A stretch of 64,000 bases of DNA from Ditylenchus dipsaci (GCA_004194705.1 SADC01000021.1:620001-684000); one strand, 5' to 3'. Shown: positions 34,735 to 45,288, numbered from the stretch's first letter. The notes: a model not told the origin generated them from the sequence alone. Numbers and translations: made by a program.

Positions 34735-35213
34735 AGCCCTCCGTATTGTAGTTTCCATTGCCTCGAGAGAATCCTCAACGCCGAGTCACTCTGCCACCTC
34801 TTTTCAACGATGTCGAGAACAATCAAGTCTTCCTGAAATAAATAGCAAGTCTGAACAGCTTCTAACAGAAGATAAAGCAAGCATACATACCGAAGAGAGT
34901 TGTTCACCTGGAGCAGACCCCGTCTTCAGGCAGGCATCGTATTGACCAATAGCAGCTGTGCGAATGTTCTGCCAGTAGACTTTCTTCACGTAGGTAGCTT
35001 CCTTTCCGGACAGAAGAGAATCACCTTCAGCGACCATCAGCTTCCGAATGTCCTTCCACTTCTCCATCTTCTTTGCGCCCGTGACATGCGAGAAAAAGCG
35101 CCGAAGAGAAGCCTTTTGTTTATGTGCACGTTCTTCAGGAAAACCTCACCAAGCCGGCTCGTTTCTTCCTTCTTTCGCTTCTTTGCAATTGTTGGAATGG
35201 TTGACTGGCTCAT
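34735..35213 (-). pseudogene. Second Harbinger protein (DNA-binding partner)
   Basis: Exons: 34891-35213 and about 34735-34832, separated by a 58-nt intron. It starts MSQSTIPTIAKKRKKEETSR. After a one-base shift in a T run near 35140 it reads EERAHKQKASLRRFFSHVTG, then MEKWKDIRKLMVAEGDSLL, and in the next exon IVLDIVEKRWQSDSALRIL. PIF/Harbinger elements encode a transposase plus a SANT/Myb-type DNA-binding protein on the opposite strand; position and basic, helical character fit that role. I do not see a clear SANT signature, so the call rests mainly on context. Confidence 0.5.
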
Positions 35214-35470
35214 CAGGAACTAAAAAAAAATTGAACGATCACAGAAGTGCGACATGCATAAAGACATAGATAGACGAAGCTACATGCAACGAACATGAGT
35301 ATACAGAAAATGAGACGGAATTTCCAAATAAAATAAAATATTTCAACATCGATGTTGACATCGATTTTCAAATCAAAATCATAATCGATTTCAAAATCGA
35401 AATCGATGTCGATGGGAAAAATTGGGGAACTTGTTTAGCTGAGGGGCGCATTTTTTACTAATTCGAAAAT

Positions 35471-36215
35471 GGCTCAAATTGAAAACACCCGTCAAAATAT
35501 GTAAATCTCCCGTCAAATTTATTTTTTACCCCGTCAAATTCAAATTTCAAACAAAATATGTAAATCTCCCGTCAAATTATGTAAATCTCCCGTCAAAATA
35601 TGTAAATCTCCCGTCAAATTTAAATTTTTAGTAAAATACTGCATTAAATTTCGTGGGATTTCAAATTTTCTAGTCAGAAAATAACTTGGATTGGTCAGAA
35701 TCCCACCCGAAATGGCCACAAGCCCTGGAAGTTGGTTTTTGGGGTTTACTAAAGGGGAGTAAACTTTTTGCGAAAATTCGATTGAGCGGATCAGATTTCG
35801 GGTCAGATGGGCTAAATCGCTCAGAATTCCAGGTTTATGGTGGTTTGGAGTGGTTCAGGGTGGAGTTGTGGGCGATTAAGCCCATCTGACCCGAAATCTG
35901 ATCCGCTCAATCGATTTTTCGCAAAAAGTTTACCCCCCTTTAGTAAACCCCCAAAAAACCAACTTTCAGGGGCTTGTGGCAATTCCGGGGTGGGATTCTG
36001 ACCAATCCAAGTTATTTTCTTACTAGAAAATTTGAATTCCCGCGAAATTTTTGACTAAAAACGGCGCAAAACAATGCAAAAATTTAAATTTGACGGGAGA
36101 TTTACATAATTTGACGGGAGATTTACATATTTTGTTTGAAATTTGAATTTGACGGGGTAAAAAATAAATTTGACGGGAGATTTACATATTTTGACGCGTG
36201 TTTTCACTTATAGCC
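35471..36215. mobile_element. Mutator-like MITE with CCCGTCAAAT satellite arms
   Basis: The ends are GGCTCAAATTGAAAACACCC and, from the right, GGCTATAAGTGAAAACACGC. The TSD is a perfect 9 bp, TTCGAAAAT (35462-35470, 36216-36224). Arms contain TCTCCCGTCAAATTATGTAAA repeats. The interior palindrome (GCGGATCAGATTTCGGGTC, CCAGGTTTATGGTGGTTT) is shared with 42972-43767 and 59000-59710. Confidence 0.88.
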
Positions 36216-37795
36216 TTCGAAAATCATGTTTAAATGACTTCTAAGTGATTTTTATATGCTTGAAAAGATAAGAAAGTTATTTTCTAACACTTTTTCACAT
36301 AAAAAGTTGATTTTTGAAAGAAAAAAAAATTTGACTAAAATTTAACTTTTTGCCTTGGGGACCAGAGTGAATCACCTTGTACTAAGGTATTCTACCCCGT
36401 TTTGGTCACTGGTGCTGGGCAAAAAGAGTCTTTTATGCATGTATGATCAAGAGTCTTGCTCGGAATTATGTCTAAGGTAAGTCTGTGCGCGCATCTCTAA
36501 CCAACCAAGCACCCTGCGGGGGCGCAGGGGGCTTGGTTGCTTGGGGTTGAGATGCGCACACACACATACCTGAGACACAAATCACTCGAAAGTGACTCTG
36601 GATGCATATAACATGTATGCATACCAGAGTTTCTTTATGCGGTAGGCCTCAGTTAACAAAACTATGTCAAATTCCATCTTTTCGGGGTATCCAGGTACCC
36701 TTTCAGGTTGGATTGCCTTGGAGGACCAAGGCAAAAAGTCAAATTCGGTCAAAAAATTTCTTGAAAAAATCTATTTTTTATGTCAAAAAGTGTTAGAAAA
36801 AAACTTTTTTATCGTTTTAAGCATATAAAAATCACTAGAGACAGAAACGGGACGGGATCCCGTCGGGATCCCGATCCCGCCCGAGCCGATTTTGGGCCAA
36901 AATCCCGTCCCGAAATCCCGCCCGAAGAATTCTTAAAATCCCGATCCCGATCCCGAAATTCGTCAAATCCCGATGGACAATTTTCACCCTTTGTATGGTC
37001 GTAAAAGCACCAATTTGTTATGTGTTTCTCTTAAAATCCATTGAAACCTGAAGCAAAAACGTGAACGTTTCTCGCATTTTAGTTTTCTTCAGGGTTGTCA
37101 GAGGAAAAATTCCCAGAAAAAAATCATTTTTCCCGGAAAAATTCCCGGGAAAAAATGATTTGGCAAAAAAAAAGAAAATATGGGAAAAAATGAATTTAAA
37201 TAAGAGCTTGTTTTAGTAGGACAAAGTATGCTCTAAATCAGAATTTTTCTGAGAAATCAAAGCACTTTTAAATACATTCAAACCTAAAAAAAGTTCACCT
37301 TTAGATCAGCCCTAGGAGTGACCTTATATAAAGGTTAGACTGTATAGAAACCAACTTTTTGTTTAAACAAATGCCGGGTTATAGAGATTCGACTGTAACT
37401 CAAAAACCCAGTCTCACCATAAGTCAAAAACACACCGAAATACTTACCACAACACACCACAGCGAAATTTAATCCAGTGATACTCCACAGAAAGCCACTG
37501 AAACGCCACTAAGTTCTCTGAATTCAGTGGTAATCCAGTCGGTTACCACTGGATCACCGCTGGATCAAATAACTACGTGGCATTCAAGTGGCGTACCACT
37601 GGCAGTTTGTGGCACTGGATTACACTAGCATGGTAGATCCCTCGGGTTTTCGCTTGAGCCAAGCCTCTTCGGAGTGCTTGGCTGAACTTTTGGATGGCTG
37701 AGCCTCTGGCTCGGCCTTGATTAGCGTAAAAATGCTTTTCGTCAAAAAATGAAGACTTTGGGATCAGCCAATTTTAATAGCCTAATTTATTTATA

Positions 37796-38064
37796 CAGGG
37801 TGTCGCAAAATTACGCGTGCATTTTTGAAAATTTTTGCGAGGTAGCTCCTTGCCCGGTCGATTTCCGTCTTTCGGGAACCATACCCGCGGAAATCTCCAC
37901 ATTTATAGGGTTTAGGAGCATAAACACAATATAATTGCAGATTAACACACAACAAAATTTATTGACATGAAATTACAGCATCATAAACAATATTTGATAA
38001 AAAAAAATTCAAAGAAATTTCAAACAACTTTTAAAAAGTGCACGCGTAATTTTGCGACACCCTG
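37796..38064. mobile_element. Tc1/mariner MITE
   Basis: Inverted ends CAGGGTGTCGCAAAATTACG with TA on both sides (37794-37795, 38065-38066). The ends are identical over at least 25 bases, so the insertion is recent. Non-coding, 269 bp. Confidence 0.9.
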
Positions 38065-38200
38065 TATATTTATTGAAGAGCCTGAATCCGAAGAAGAACG
38101 AACTGACGAGTAATATAGTGGTGTGGAGGAATTCGATGTGTTGTTTACCGATGAATAGGATGTTAATTTGGTTTAAATAAAGTTTTGCTGTACATGCGTG

Positions 38201-38450
38201 CCGTATTTTCTCTATTCAACGGGCCCTCTCTAATAAACGGGCCCCTCGACTTTCAGGAATCATATCTCAGCCCAGACAAGATGTTTTGCAAACCTGTTTG
38301 TTGCGTATTCTTAACTCCCGCGAGCTCTAGCGATTCCACTTTTTTGATTTTGGTTGAGCACCCAAAAATCTCTAGATCGACCTCAAAATTTTCCGATTTT
38401 CGAGGGGTTGAAAAATAAACGGGCCGGCCCGTTTAATAGAGAAAATACGG
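38201..38450. mobile_element. pogo-family MITE
   Basis: Inverted ends CCGTATTTTCTCTATT followed by AACGGGCC repeats; TA follows the right end (38451) and TG precedes the left. It has the GGGGTTGAAAAATAA segment typical of the family (compare 11059-11309). 250 bp, non-coding. Confidence 0.8.
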
Positions 38451-38716
38451 TATTTGGATCTGGTTGAGTGTTGTTAAAGGCAATAAATTCTTTTTTTCCC
38501 CTTTTTCCCGGCGAAATTATTTTTTCCCGAAATATTTCCGGGAAAATTCCTATGATCATTTCTTCGCGGGAAAATGACAACCCTGGTTTTCTTCTTTTGT
38601 TCGGTTGAAATTGTGGTCATAAAGTTTTTGCTTTAATTGAGCTTCATAATAATAACATTTTTAGATGAGCGTTATTTAGAATATCGGTTTATTCACAAAA
38701 CTATCGGGCACTGAAG

Positions 38717-38838
38717 CAAAATGTGGAGTGTGTGGAAATCTAATAAAAATGACGGGTGGCAGTACAAAAGGCCTTTTCGTCCACGCACGAACTCACGACG
38801 AATACTCGGCTAGGCTCAAGCAAAAATGCTCATTTTCC
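38717..38838 (+). pseudogene. BED zinc-finger fragment of hAT transposase
   Basis: The frame reads AKCGVCGNLIKMTGGSTKGL then FVHARTHDEYS. This has the C-x2-C ... G-G-S-T-x2-L-x2-H-x-R-T-H pattern of BED fingers found at the N-terminus of hAT transposases. No dimerisation or RNase-H-fold catalytic region follows. Confidence 0.65.
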
Positions 38839-39529
38839 TAAACAGGGCATTGCCACAGATCAACTACTGCTACTAAAACTGTTACTTTTGTTAAATTTGC
38901 TCGTTTGTTGTTGTTTGCATATGGTGTTGTCAAAAAAAACGAAATTTTGAATAATCCCGAAAATTTGTTCGGCATCCCGACGGGATCCCGAATTTTATTT
39001 TCCAAAATCCCGATCCCGAATTTTTTTCGGCCGAAAATCCCGTCCCGAAATCCCGCCCGAAGGCCTTTTTCTGTCTCTAAAAATCACTTAGAAGTCATTT
39101 AAACATGATTTTCGAATTAGTAAAAAATGCGATCACTTACCCCCCCCCCAGCTAAACAAGTGCGAAAATTGGCACCTGTGGTTGGTTATACCGAAATTGA
39201 CTGGGGTGTATGTTCCGAAATTTAGCCAAAAATATTTAGCCCAGTGTTTAGATTAAACTTTTAGCCAATATCTCAAAATATTTAGCCAGGCCAAAAATAT
39301 TTAGGGCAAAATTTTAAGCCAAGTGTTCCGGAATTTAGCCTTAAACCGAGGGAATTGTGGTTTTCGAAACATTTAAAAAGAAACCTAGGTACAAAAATAG
39401 GTATAAGCAAAAGGGCAGTAAAATTCTACTTTCATCACGTGTTTATTAAGTAGACCCACACAAGCCAACTAACAATAAAATCAACAGTAGCAATACAGTA
39501 CCCTAAGAACACAACAATAACGATATCGA

Positions 39530-41563
39530 TCAGCTGAAAATGACATTTTCTTGTTTCCCTTCAAATGCGAAAATATTCACACTCTTTTGCTGCTGCTTGC
39601 CATTCTGCGAGTCATCATCGTATTCTTTCTCCGTTTCGCAGACCTGGGAATGGAAGTTACCCAGTGCTTTCATCACAGTTTTGATTGAAATGGCATGATA
39701 CTTGCGCAAATGGATGGCATAGAGGCTTCTTTGAGAAAACTTTTTGGAACAATGCCACATTCAAAAGGATATTCACCTGAAAAAAACTGAGTTTAATATG
39801 GTTGGGAAAACATGTAAGGTATTTTGTATTTTAGCCCAAGAGCCATAATGTTTTAACACAAAGGTAGTTTATCAATTTGAAATGTACAAGAAACATGTTC
39901 ACACGTAATGCCTTATCATGCCTGGCACAAAAAAACAATGAAAGGTTGTAGGTCCAGGAATTGTGACCAAAAATTTTGACCTTCACCCTACCATAGTTGT
40001 GCATCTCCGAAAAACCACCACCGCCGCCACCGCCGGCGGCGTCGCCAACAACACCGCCGACGCCGGCGGCGCAAAAATCTTGCTAAATTTCACCGCCGCC
40101 ACCGCTGCTTTGCCACCACCGCCGCCGCCACCGCCGGCGGCACTTTTTATTTCGCCGCCGCCGGCGCTGCCATCGCCGCCACCGCCGCCGCCAGCTAACG
40201 CTTCACTGCCAAAAAAAAATTTCTGTTTAATTTATGTTTGTCATAAAATAAAAATTTTTCAAGAGAACAGTAAAATTTTAAATTATGTCATTTTATCATA
40301 TTTTCGTAAGATGACCATTCAAAACAAGCATTGTTTTGGCACTTTGTAATTGGTGGTGCCGCCACCGCCGCCACCGCCGCCGCCGCAGCCTATTTACTCC
40401 GCCGCACCGCCACCGCCGCCGCCGACCTCATTTTCAGCCGCCGGCGCAGCCGCCGCCGCCGGCGGCACCGTATATTTTGCCGCCGCCGCCTGGCGGCGCC
40501 GCCGGCGGCGGCGGCGCCGGCGGTGGCGGCGATCCAACTATGCACCCTACGCACAAACATGCTTAGGTGACTTCACAAAGACCAGTCAGATAAACTGGAA
40601 GTAAGCCTCATACCGTATATCCTCTATTTCACGAGCAATCCCTAATAATCGGACACCTTCTCGTTTCACATAAATACTTATTCACGTCTTACCACTTTGA
40701 TTCCGAACTGACAATAAAATTTAGCTGAAAAGTAAAAAACCGACTTTTATGCACTTGCGTATTGAGATGGTCATCTAAATCTCCGGCGTCCTGAAGCTGT
40801 AGTCGCACCCCTCTTCCGGGCAGGCATATGATTTTCCAGTCTCTTTTTTTGGTGCGTAACGCTTCTCGTGTACATTGGCAATGTGTCTAAAACCCTCACT
40901 CTGAATGACACGCGAGAATTGCGAAATAAAAATAGTTTTACCTCCTCAGCTGGCTTCGCGTAGATTTATTTTTTTGGCACTTCGGACATTCGAACAGCAT
41001 CACTTCAGGTGTGGTAGAAGTCGTCGCTTTCAATGGATACAGAACGTCTGAGTGTTTTTCCTGCACGTGGCTTTTGATTTTTCTGTATGGCCTAGAAAAG
41101 GGACTGATTCACTGATTATAGATCACAAAAAACTTACATGATCATTCCACATCCCTCAACCGAACAGCTGACCGCATTATCTCCATGAAATTGCTCTCGG
41201 TGACGGCGGACCATGGCAGGCTTACGATGCTTATACGGACAATACTCACAAGTACGGAATTTCGGATGCTCAACGGAACTGTGCCTGCGCAGATCATGTT
41301 GCGTGTCGAAAGCTTCATCACAGTTAGCTTCTGGACATTTGTGCCTTTCTAAACAAGAGTTGTAAAACTATTTTCCTGATTTGCTGAATAAGTAATTAAA
41401 TAAAACATACTGGAATGCATGCTTTCCACGTGTTTTCTAAAACAATACGACTTTTAGAAAGAAGCATTTATAGCATAATACATCACCTCACATTTCTTGG
41501 CCAAGGAAAAGTCTTAGGGCACTTCGGACAATTGTAAGTCCTTGGAGACTTCATTGATAAGGT
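39530..41563 (-). CDS. Multi-exon C2H2 zinc-finger protein, 5' end not found
   Basis: A probable transcription factor. Exons on the minus strand: 41487-41563, 41411-41436, 41138-41348, 40942-41091, 40693-40886 and 39530-39776. Fingers: YNCPKCPKTFPWPRNVRKHV; HKCPEANCDEAFDTQHDLRR with H-x4-H; RTCEYCPYKHRKPAMVRRHR; VSCSVEGCGMIMPYRKIKSH; FECPKCQKNKSTRSQLRRHI; YACPEEGCDYSFRTPE, then DLDDHLNTQVH after a shift; and FECG, then HCSKKFSQRSLYAIHLRKYH after a shift. Splice sites are GT..AG and phases agree across the first five exons. Single-base deletions near 40777 and 39746 break the last two fingers. The last intron holds the GC-rich hAT 39992-40542. Either the C-terminus is decayed or these are sequencing errors. 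Confidence 0.75.
39992..40542. mobile_element. GC-rich hAT element made of CCGCCG repeats, in an intron
   Basis: The ends are CATAGTTGTGCATC and, from the right, CATAGTTGGATCGCC. The TSD is a perfect 8 bp, CACCCTAC (39984-39991, 40543-40550). Both arms are GCCGCCACCGCCG/CGGCGGC runs, inverted to each other, separated by a short AT-rich spacer. It lies in the last intron of the zinc-finger gene. Open frames of poly-Pro or poly-Ala across it are not genes. Confidence 0.85.
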
Positions 41564-42109
41564 CTGAAAATAATAAGACAAATTTGATTTCATACTACCA
41601 TTACTGAAAAATGAGAAATAAACATGGGGTTTTTCCGACAGGCAATGATTTTGATGTTCTTACATTTGGCCATATCAAAATCTTTAGTTTTCAAAGTTTT
41701 TATTTCACACATAAAGTGGTGGTCCAACATTTTCTAACATTTCTAAAGAGCCATAATTTTTTTCCTATGTCGAATTTCGAAATTGTCTTTGAACAGATCG
41801 ATTTAGTTCTCATGCCATCTCATTTATTATACAATGTAAAAACACGATTTTTGTTTCGTCCCCTTGCGGTTTGGAACAGATCCATCTGGACTAGCAGTTA
41901 CTGCAGACTGCCAAACCCACGAAGATTTTAATAGAGCAAAAATCGCCTTTTAAGTAAAATGAGCCCAAACACGCATATGAGCATATACAAAACAGACCAC
42001 TCCAATCCCTTTTAAGAAAAAGGGTCATTTTTCGTGGTTGAAAAATCACCCCACTATAAAAGGCCATAACTCAAAATTTTCAGCATGAATCTGTGTTGAC
42101 ACCTGAGAA

Positions 42110-42710
42110 CGGTATAACCACGACTCGGTACAAACTATGAAAGAACATGACTAGGTACCACGGCTCGATATACTTTTTTTACAAATTGTTGACGCTACTT
42201 GCATATACCCACCCACCTAAATAAACTCTGGTACGCATACCTTATTTATGCATCCACAGTCACTTTCGAGTGATTTGGGTCTAAGGTTCGTGTGTGTACG
42301 CATCTCAACTGCGAGCCCCCTGTGCCCCGAAGGTTGCGCAGGTCAGAAATGCGTGCACGCACTTACCTTAGACATGATTCTGGGCAAGACTCGCGGTAAA
42401 AAGTTCATAAAGAAGCTCTTTTTTCCAAATCCCATGTTGAAAAACATGGTAAGACAGGCAAAAGGTCGAAATTTCAAAATGTCCAAAACTCAATTTTAAG
42501 TGATTAGAATCCAAAAATAATGTCTTTTTGAAATATTGAGGAGATTTTACGCTGATATGGAATGTTTGAGAATGCCCTAAAATAACATTTTATAATCCGA
42601 ATGGTTCGAATACCACTACGCGCATACGCAAGTAGCATCAACAATTTGTAAAAAAGTGTACCGAGTCGTGGTACCGAGTCATAGTTTGTACCGAGTCGTT
42701 TGGCAGTCCT
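42110..42710. mobile_element. Palindromic element containing a GGCGCTACT-type MITE
   Basis: The outer arms carry ACGACTCGGTAC repeats (42117-42180) and their inverse (42655-42710). Inside, TTGACGCTACTTGCATAT (42196) and GCAAGTAGCATCAA (42612) are the ends of a G-tract MITE with the hairpin core at 42220-42440. The ACAAATTGTTGA next to the ends is also inverted, so the boundary between the two elements is unclear. Confidence 0.55.
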
Positions 42711-42786
42711 GAAAACATATGGCTCGGCATTTAATTTGTAGTCGTTTGGTATATATCGAAAATTGGTATCGAAAAAAACTGCCGGT

Positions 42787-43850
42787 TCGCGCCTTAACGC
42801 ACGGGCATGCCCCTTTAGAGGACCATGTCTCTTCCTGCTCAATGGTCCCGCGCCAATTCAAAAAATTTTCACTGATCATTGAACTTCTCTTTGGTTTTTT
42901 CAACTAAGTTTCTACAACAAGGCCTAGAATTTAGTTTTAGGTTTAGTTGTGTTAGAAACCAAGTTAAAAAAGGATGGTACTTTCTTCTTACCGCAAAACA
43001 CTTGAAAATTACCGCAAATCATTTTTTTATTACCGCAATTTGATTTTCCCGCAAAATACTTTTTTCTTACCGCAAAATACTTTTTTCTTACCGCAAAATA
43101 CTTTTTTCTTACCGCAAAAATACTTTTTTCTTACCGCAAAAAATTTTCTCGTCGTTTTTAGTCAAAATTTTGCGGGAATTTGAATTTTTCAGTCAGGAAA
43201 CAACTTGGATCCCTCATAATCCCACCCCAGAATGGCCAGAAGCCCCTGAAAGTTGGTTTTTTCGGGGTTTACTAAAGGGGGAGTAAACTTTTCGAGAAAA
43301 ATCGATTGAGCGGATCAGATTTCGGGTCCGATCGGCTCAATCGCCCACAACTCCACCCTGAACCACTCGAAACCACCATAAACCTGGAATTCTGAGCGAT
43401 TAAGCCCATCGGACCCGAAATCTGATCCGCTCAATCGATTTTTCTCGAAAAGTTTACTCCCCTTTAGTAAACCCCGAAAAAACCAACTTTCAGGGGCTTC
43501 TGGCCATTCTGGGGTGGGATTATGAGGGATCCAAGTTGTTTCCTGACTGAAAAATTCAAATTCCCGCAAAATTTTGACTAAAAACGACGAGAAAATTTTT
43601 TGCGGTAAGAAAAAAGTATTTTTGCGGTAAGAAAAAAGTATTTTGCGGTAAGAAAAAAGTATTTTGCGGTAAGAAAAAAGTATTTTGCGGGAAAATCAAA
43701 TTGCGGTAATAAAAAAATGATTTGCGGTAATTTTCAAGTGTTTTGCGGTAAGAAGAAAGTACCATCCGTTAAAAAATCCGTACATAACTTCAATGATTAG
43801 GGAAAATTTTTGAATTGGCGCGGGACGATTGATTAGGAAGAGACAGGGTC
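42787..43850. mobile_element. Palindromic MITE interrupted by a Mutator-like element
   Basis: The left arm 42787-42962 and right arm 43777-43850 are inverted parts of the family at 13493 and 58085 (shared TTTCTACAACAAGGCC-like centre and AATTGGCGCGG arm). The interruption is the element at 42972. Confidence 0.6.
42972..43767. mobile_element. Mutator-like MITE with TTACCGCAAAATAC satellite arms
   Basis: Inverted ends GGATGGTACTTTCTTCTTAC and a perfect 9-bp TSD GTTAAAAAA (42963-42971, 43768-43776). Each arm has about seven TTACCGCAAAA units spaced 16-22 bp. The arms are near-identical for about 200 bp. The interior palindrome is shared with 35471-36215 and 59000-59710. Confidence 0.9.
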
Positions 43851-44655
43851 CTGTAATCCCCATCCCATATAATGCCCACTCCCATTTTTGACTAGGATGT
43901 CAGAGTTAAGGCAGGGCTTCCATCTCAAATTTAAAAAAAGGACATTTGGTCAAAAAACAGGAATTTGAAGGAAAAAGTCCATTTTATCTAGTGCTTATTG
44001 CCATTTTGAAGCGAAAAAAAAAAGATTTTGACTAAAGCTTCGAAAATAAAAAAAGATTTGCGGTCTCAAAAAAGGATAAATCTTTTAAAAAGGACATATG
44101 GCAGCCCCGAGTTAAGCCATTTTCAATTTAAATTTCAAAATTTTTCAGGGTTGAAAAATAATTCCCCTGGGGAATCGAAAAAGGTTATGTAGCATGTCTC
44201 TTAAAGTCTAGTTTTGTCTGGTTGCCAAAGCTTCTGTATCTGAATGAAAAAATAGGAAGCATAGGACGGAATCATGACCTTGAAAAAAGTATCCTGAAGC
44301 TCATCCAAGCTGTCAATTTACGTTTGCAAGTGATCCTCTCAGAGGTTGAAATTTTTATGATACTGAAAAAAGCTCCTTGATGATGGGTGATATGTTTTGC
44401 TACCCATCTACATAAAATACGAAAAGAAACTAGAATGCAGGTCAACCGTTTATCAACCGTTTATATGCACATAAAATATGAAAAGAAACTCGAATGCAGG
44501 TCAACCGTTTATCTAACACGATTTTTGTACAACATCTGCTTTTGATAGACAAATTTTTTAACGCAAGAAAATTATTTATGGATTATCGCACAATTAATTT
44601 GACTCTCTGCTTGACAGAGAGGAAGATGACGAGCAGAAATCCTCTAATTTTCCCA

Positions 44656-45288
44656 CTACTTGGAACTTTTTGGTTTATTTGCTGTTACACTATTCCGGCT
44701 GGTATCAATTCCAGACTCCTGCAAAATATCAAAAGTTAACAATTCATAACCTAGCAATTTTTTCAACATACATGATCTTGCAGTCCCACATCGTTCAGTT
44801 CTTCCGGCTTTAACAGCCCAAATTTCTCAGCCAACAAACCTGCTCTTCAAGTGTTGGTATCATGTCAGTCCTTCTAGATGTGAGACGCTCCAAATGGTCT
44901 GTCAATCTGTGTTTTCCTCCTCTTTTCCCATCTATTTCTTCTTGCTCTTCCTGACTACTAGAATCAGTGGTGACCATCTTTTCCAATCTCTGCTCCAGCC
45001 AATCACTATTTTCTTTATTGAAATTCTCAAATGTCTCAATTGTTGAATTGAGACTTCCAAGATCAGCTGTGTACTCAAAATTTGATGATCTGTTGCCAAC
45101 CACCCCATGTACTCTGCCAATTAGCAAGCCAATGTCTTGAGGTATCACAAATTTGCCAAATCTGTTGTGAGCGAAGAACTCGGGAATCACATCTTCTGAG
45201 GAATAAGCAAATCTAGCCACGATGAATCGGCTTAGTTGAGACTTCAATGCCCCTTTTTCTATGTTTAGCAGTGGTGTAGAGGATGTGC
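44656..45288 (-). CDS. Unidentified protein, last two exons
   Basis: Exons: 44772-45288 and 44656-44718, separated by a 53-nt GT..AG intron; the acceptor at 45289 implies more exons upstream. The protein reads TSSTPLLNIEKGALKSQLSR, FIVARFAYSSEDVIPEFF, then GKFVIPQDIGLLIGRVHGVV, an acidic/charged region (LEQRLEKMVTTDSSSQEEQE), and, after a one-base shift near 44838, GLLAEKFGLLKPEELNDVGL. The last exon gives ESGIDTSRNSVTANKPKSSK and a stop. Codon-like composition, spliced structure and ordered sequence make a real gene likely. I do not recognise the family, and see no signal peptide or membrane segment in this part. Confidence 0.6.

Larger units (their letters stand above)
31393..35424. mobile_element. 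PIF/Harbinger transposon
   Basis: The terminal inverted repeats begin near CCAATTTTCCCATCGACATC (left, about 31395) and end near GATGTCGATGGGAAAAATTG (right, about 35415), with ATCGATGT/ATCGATTTT repeats inside both. It encodes a DDE_Tnp_4 transposase on + and a second protein on -, the two-gene layout of PIF/Harbinger. It is itself interrupted by a Mutator-like element at 33394-34493 and by satellite DNA at 31880-32205. Both genes carry frameshifts. Confidence 0.75.
37090..38585. mobile_element. hAT element with TTTTTCCCGG satellites and two nested MITEs
   Basis: Inverted ends CAGGGTTGTCA on both sides and a perfect 8-bp TSD GTTTTCTT (37082-37089, 38586-38593). AAAAATTCCCGGGAAAA-type repeats are inside both ends. 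CCACTGG/CCAGTGG repeats fill about 37470-37630. It is nested within the hAT 36836-39079 and hosts the mariner MITEs at 37796 and 38201. Confidence 0.85.
36836..39079. mobile_element. hAT element with GGGATCCC satellites and a BED-finger remnant
   Basis: The ends are TAGAGACAGAAACGGGACGG and, from the right, TAGAGACAGAAAAAGGCCTT. The TSD is a perfect 8 bp, AAAATCAC (36828-36835, 39080-39087). CCCGATCCCGAAAT-type repeats occupy both arms. It carries a BED zinc-finger fragment at about 38717-38838 and is interrupted by another hAT at 37090-38585. Confidence 0.88.
35425..39163. mobile_element. G-tract MITE carrying two large insertions
   Basis: The ends are GGAACTTGTTTAGCTGAGG and, from the right, CGCACTTGTTTAGCTGGGG with a G run. 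The likely TSD is AAAATTGG (left about 35414-35421, right about 39164-39171). Its own sequence is 35425-35470, 36225-36835 (with the hairpin core at 36440-36690) and 39088-39163, about 730 bp, matching the 749-bp element at 9641. It sits at the right edge of the Harbinger element. Confidence 0.7.
31020..39215. mobile_element. Outermost palindromic element of a nested stack
   Basis: The left portion (31020-31392) contains GGAACACCCACCCAGTCA repeats and an inverted pair around GAAAGCTTAGAGTGTTAGC (31130) and GCTAACACTCTAAGC (31305). The right remnant with CCGAAATTGACTGGGGTG is at 39190-39215, after about 7.8 kb of younger insertions. The palindromic core (TTGAAAGCTNAGNNTGTTAG) recurs at 48860-49110, so the family is independent of this locus. 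The exact outer ends are uncertain. Confidence 0.5.

Noticed and set aside
35686..35889. Open frame reading WSESHPKWPQALEVGFWGLL (also inverted at 43315-43569)
   Set aside because: It lies in the palindromic interior shared by three MITEs; the same sequence occurs in both orientations with different breaks, so protein coding is unlikely.
40331..40604. Proline/alanine-rich open frames
   Set aside because: They read through CCG repeats of a hAT element in three frames; there is no start context or homology.
41611..41931. 106-residue open frame upstream of the zinc-finger gene
   Set aside because: AT-rich, on the opposite strand to the gene, without motifs; the composition matches intergenic DNA.
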